Assembly (NCBI GenBank): GCA_014649355.1
Contig: BMSW01000022.1
Span: 38,312 to 102,311, forward strand
Origin: Streptomyces althioticus
GTDB lineage: Bacteria; Actinomycetota; Actinomycetes; Streptomycetales; Streptomycetaceae
Direction of reading: 5' to 3'
Length of the DNA: 64,000 nt
A program made the translations under genes and the position numbers. Of the stretch, positions 61,325 through 64,000 are shown one piece after another. The first letter of the stretch is position 1. Every line of letters begins with the position of its first letter. Below the pieces are notes generated by a model. The model did not search any database and had not been told where the DNA came from. It worked only from the letters and a program-made list of their open reading frames with translations.

Positions 61325-61882
61325 GGTCGTGGTTCTCCATCCGTCGGGCGGGTCCGCCTTCGCGGTCACCGCCGGCGTTCCCCGGCTCGGTCCGGCCGAC
61401 GGCTGGGTGCGTCGGGCCGGTCCGTGGCGGCGCGCCCACGGCCGCGTCCCGGCCGGCCCGTACGGCGTCCCCCGCCCCGGGCGTCGCGCGCCACCGACAG
61501 CCTAGGCCGACGGCCCCCGCCGGTGCTTCTCCATTCCTGATCCGCCACTGACGCGCCCCCGACACGCCCCTGGAACGACGAGCGCCGCGTAGCGAGGCGC
61601 CGGGGTGCGGAGACGTCTCCGGTACGTGTGGCACCGGGATGCGGCTGACGCGTCTGCCGAGAGGTGCGGAACGCCTGGCACCCGGATACCGCTGACGGGC
61701 CCCGCCCACACGCCGCCGCAACGGCGAGGAGCGCGTCCCTTGGGGCCGGGGGGCGGAGGCGGCTTTCGTACGTCTGGCACCGGAATGCCGCTGACGCCCC
61801 GCGCACACCTCCGGTACCGCGAACGGCGCGTCCCTCCGGCCGCGAAGGCCGGCGGGACGCGCCGAAGCGAGGAGAAGGGCGG
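61325..61882. other. Intergenic region with degenerate direct repeats
   Basis: 558 bp with no protein-like frame; the readable minus-strand frames just repeat the repeats. The left 180 bp is the likely promoter region of the UvrA-like gene. The rest is mostly made of the repeats at 61622-61800. Confidence 0.55.
61622..61800. repeat. Three diverged direct repeats
   Basis: Units of about 30 bp with the core TGGCACC.GGAT.C.GCTGACG occur at about 61622-61651, 61669-61698 and 61767-61797. A partner motif (GGCGTGTC-like, GCGCGTCCCT) recurs between them, so the underlying unit may be about 100-115 bp. A partial fourth copy lies near 61535-61560. The repeats could bind a protein or RNA; no function is shown. 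Confidence 0.6.
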
Positions 61883-62485
61883 TCAGTCCTGGGCCGGCGC
61901 GGGCGGCCGGGTGTTCCACTCCGCGACCACCGGGGAGTCGTGCTCCAGGGACAGCCGGCTCAACGTGCCCGTCTCCAGCCGGAAGAGACGCCCGTGGGAC
62001 GGGGGCAGACCCAGACGCCGAGCCGTGAGGACCCGCAGCAGGTGGCCGTGGGCCACCAGCATCACGTCCCCCTGCTCCAGCGCCCCGGCGATCCGGGCCA
62101 GCACACGGTCGGCGCGGGCGCCCACCTGCTCCGGGGACTCCCCGGGGAACGTCTCGCCCGGCGGCACCCCGTCGGTCCACAGGTCCCAGTCCGGCCGGGT
62201 GGTGTGGATGTCCGCGGTGGTCACGCCCTCGTACGCCCCGTAGTCCCACTCGCGCAGGTCCGGTTCCGGCTCGGCGCCGGCCAGGCCCGCCAGCTCGGCG
62301 GTGCGGCGGGCACGGGCCAGGGGGCTGGTGAGCACCAGGGCGAAGGCACGGCCCGCCAGCAGCGGGGCCAGCGACCTGGCCTGCGCCTCGCCGGCCGGCG
62401 TCAGCGGCACGTCGGTGCCGCCCGTGTGGCGGCCCGACCTGCTCCACTCCGTCTCCCCGTGCCGCGCGAGGTACAGCTCCCCCAC
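61883..62485 (-). CDS. Histidine phosphatase family protein
   Basis: 200 residues from GTG 62485, which lies 5 bp from the gnd stop codon. YLARHGETEW is the RHG catalytic motif; DYGAYEGVTTADI and HGHLLRVLTARRL supply the second Arg and second His. The fold removes phosphate from small sugars or phosphoglycerate-like metabolites. Its tight link to gnd suggests a role in sugar-phosphate balance, but its substrate is unknown. Confidence 0.87.
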   Translation of the reverse strand: MGELYLARHGETEWSRSGRHTGGTDVPLTPAGEAQARSLAPLLAGRAFALVLTSPLARARRTAELAGLAGAEPEPDLREWDYGAYEGVTTADIHTTRPDWDLWTDGVPPGETFPGESPEQVGARADRVLARIAGALEQGDVMLVAHGHLLRVLTARRLGLPPSHGRLFRLETGTLSRLSLEHDSPVVAEWNTRPPAPAQD

Positions 62486-62490
62486 GGTGC

Positions 62491-63372
62491 CTACGCCTTC
62501 TTCGTCTCGACGGCGTGCCCGCCGAACTGGTTGCGCAGCGCCGCGACCATCTTCATCTGCGGCGAGTCCTCCTGCCGCGAGGCGAACCGGGCGAACAGCG
62601 ACGCGGTGATCGCGGGCAGCGGCACGGCGTTGTCGATGGCCGCCTCCACCGTCCAGCGCCCCTCGCCCGAGTCCTCCGCGTAACCGCGCAGCTTCCTCAG
62701 GTGCTCGTCGTCGTCGAGGGCGTTCACCGCCAGGTCCAGCAGCCAGGAGCGGATGACGGTGCCGTCCTGCCAGGAGCGGAACACCTCCCGCACGTTGTCC
62801 ACCGAGTCGACCTTCTCCAGCAGCTCCCAGCCCTCGGCGTAGGCCTGCATCATGGCGTACTCGATGCCGTTGTGGACCATCTTCGCGAAGTGCCCGGCGC
62901 CGACCTTGCCCGCGTGGACGTACCCGTACGGGCCGTCCGGCTTGAGGGCGTCGAAGATCGGCTTGAGCCGCTCCACGTACTCCGCCTCGCCGCCGACCAT
63001 GAGGGCGTAGCCGTGCTCCAGGCCCCAGACGCCGCCGGAGACGCCCGCGTCGACGAAGCCGATGCCCCGGGCGGCCAGCTCCTTGGCGTGCTTCTCGTCG
63101 TCGGTCCAGCGGGAGTTGCCGCCGTCCACCACGACGTCGTCGTGCTTGAGGAGGCTCGCCAGCCGGTCGATGACCTCCTGGGTGGGGCCGCCCGCGGGGA
63201 CCATCACCCACACCGCGCGCGGCCCGTCGAGCTGGTCGACCAGGTCGGACAGGTGCGGCACGTCGGACACCGCGGGATTGGTGTCGAAGCCGATGACGGT
63301 GTGGCCCGCGCGGCGCAGCCGCTCGCGCATGTTGCCGCCCATCTTGCCGAGACCAACAAGACCGATCTGCAT
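62491..63372 (-). CDS. gnd: 6-phosphogluconate dehydrogenase, decarboxylating
   Basis: 293 residues. Rossmann motif IGLVGLGKMGGNM starts at residue 3. VDGGNSRWTDD, DAGVSGGVWGLEHGYALMVGG and KMVHNGIEYAMMQAYAEG hold the substrate and catalytic Lys. The size of about 300 residues is the short bacterial type, shorter than E. coli Gnd (468). It forms ribulose 5-phosphate and NAD(P)H. Lies 6 bp from pgi, so they share a transcript; in S. coelicolor this pair stands with zwf, tal and tkt genes. Confidence 0.92.
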   Translation of the reverse strand: MQIGLVGLGKMGGNMRERLRRAGHTVIGFDTNPAVSDVPHLSDLVDQLDGPRAVWVMVPAGGPTQEVIDRLASLLKHDDVVVDGGNSRWTDDEKHAKELAARGIGFVDAGVSGGVWGLEHGYALMVGGEAEYVERLKPIFDALKPDGPYGYVHAGKVGAGHFAKMVHNGIEYAMMQAYAEGWELLEKVDSVDNVREVFRSWQDGTVIRSWLLDLAVNALDDDEHLRKLRGYAEDSGEGRWTVEAAIDNAVPLPAITASLFARFASRQEDSPQMKMVAALRNQFGGHAVETKKA

Positions 63373-63378
63373 GTCAGT

Positions 63379-64000
63379 TCACTTCCTGCGTTCGCGGTAG
63401 GCGGCCACCAGCGCGGCCGTGGACGGGTCGAGGCCGGGGACGTCGGCGCCCTCGGTGAGGGCGGGCTCGACGCGCTTGGCGAGGACCTTGCCGAGTTCGA
63501 CGCCCCACTGGTCGAAGGAGTCGATGTCCCAGACCGCGCCCTGCACGAACACCTTGTGCTCGTACAGCGCGACCAGCTGGCCCAGCACCGACGGGGTCAG
63601 CTCGGTGGCCAGGATCGTCGTGGTGGGGTGGTTGCCCTGGAAGGTCTTGTGCGGGACCAGCTCCTCGGGCACGCCCTCGGCGCGCACCTCGTCCGGCGTC
63701 TTGCCGAAGGCCAGCGCCTGTCCCTGCGCGAGGAGGTTGGCCATCAGCAGGTCGTGCTGCGCCTTCAGACGGTCGCTCAGCTCGGCGATCGGGCGGACGA
63801 AGCCGATCAGGTCGGCGGGGATGAGCTTGGTGCCCTGGTGGATCAACTGGTAGTAGGCGTGCTGCCCGTTGGTGCCCGGCGTGCCCCACACGACCGGTCC
63901 CGTCTGCCAGCTCACGGGCCTGCCTTGGCGGTCCACCGACTTGCCGTTGGACTCCATGTCGAGCTGCTGGAGGTAGGCGGTGAACTTCGACAGGTAGTGC
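63379..64000 (-). CDS. pgi: Glucose-6-phosphate isomerase, 5' part outside window
   Basis: The last 207 residues of PGI; the start lies beyond the right edge. The signature TNGQHAYYQLIHQGTKLIPADLIGF, with the catalytic His, and VWDIDSFDQWGVELGKVLAKRV (PGI signature 2 with Lys) are clear. It interconverts glucose and fructose 6-phosphate. Followed by gnd after 6 bp, part of a sugar-phosphate operon. Confidence 0.93.
   Translation of the reverse strand, partial: HYLSKFTAYLQQLDMESNGKSVDRQGRPVSWQTGPVVWGTPGTNGQHAYYQLIHQGTKLIPADLIGFVRPIAELSDRLKAQHDLLMANLLAQGQALAFGKTPDEVRAEGVPEELVPHKTFQGNHPTTTILATELTPSVLGQLVALYEHKVFVQGAVWDIDSFDQWGVELGKVLAKRVEPALTEGADVPGLDPSTAALVAAYRERRK

Overview
The window is a high-GC actinobacterial chromosome segment, almost certainly Streptomyces. 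Codon third positions are strongly G/C, GTG and TTG starts are common, translational coupling by ATGA/GTGA overlaps is frequent, and gene families typical of the genus are present (TioE-type MerR regulators, LPG-synthase-like membrane proteins, F420-dependent PPOX proteins, a class 2 UvrA paralogue). I see no tRNA, rRNA, CRISPR array or intact transposon.

Layout. (1) 1-8.6 kb is a likely defence island. A leftward operon (DUF4839-type membrane protein, GmrSD/DUF262-like protein, CBS-domain protein) faces a rightward operon (BrxD-like ATPase, BrxHI-like helicase, CoiA-like nuclease, small unknown protein). No PglZ, PglX, BrxC or TerB gene is visible. (2) 8.6-17.5 kb holds a decayed stretch, a hemerythrin protein, and a leftward operon of SWIM zinc-finger, unknown, VWA, MoxR ATPase and DUF5682 genes. 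(3) 17.9-35 kb carries secreted enzymes (phosphodiester glycosidase, esterase, GH81 beta-1,3-glucanase, M23 peptidase), a MerR/erythromycin-esterase pair, immunity-like genes, a MarR regulator divergent from an FMN-reductase/acetyltransferase fusion, and a 976-residue membrane-spanning receptor-like protein. (4) 35-42.5 kb has hypotheticals, an SDR, an SAM methyltransferase, a YceI protein and two IS5-type transposase remnants. (5) 43-48.4 kb is a choline-to-glycine-betaine operon: betaine aldehyde dehydrogenase, choline-oxidase-like GMC enzyme, BCCT transporter.

(6) 49.9-57.1 kb is an orphan biosynthetic cluster: CDP-alcohol phosphatidyltransferase, zinc-free MDR dehydrogenase, degenerate PTPS/QueD protein, glycosyltransferase, methyltransferase, flippase-like membrane protein, creatininase-family hydrolase and GTP cyclohydrolase II. 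The cyclohydrolase carries Met at position 120. In S. coelicolor SCO6655 that residue makes the enzyme stop at the formylated intermediate FAPy. The PTPS protein lacks the zinc site and catalytic residues, as reported for S. coelicolor SCO6650. The adjacent creatininase homologue could be the FAPy deformylase, by analogy with archaeal ArfB. (7) 57.2-64 kb has a serine beta-lactamase-fold hydrolase, a PPOX protein, a UvrA paralogue, degenerate direct repeats, a histidine phosphatase, 6-phosphogluconate dehydrogenase and the C-terminal part of glucose-6-phosphate isomerase.

From memory, the order SCO6650-6659 of S. coelicolor (PTPS ... GCH II, beta-lactamase, PPOX, gnd, pgi) matches the right third, and the S. 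coelicolor Pgl (BREX type 2) genes pglY/pglZ lie a short distance to its left. The left-end island may therefore occupy the same chromosomal defence hotspot. This should be checked by alignment.
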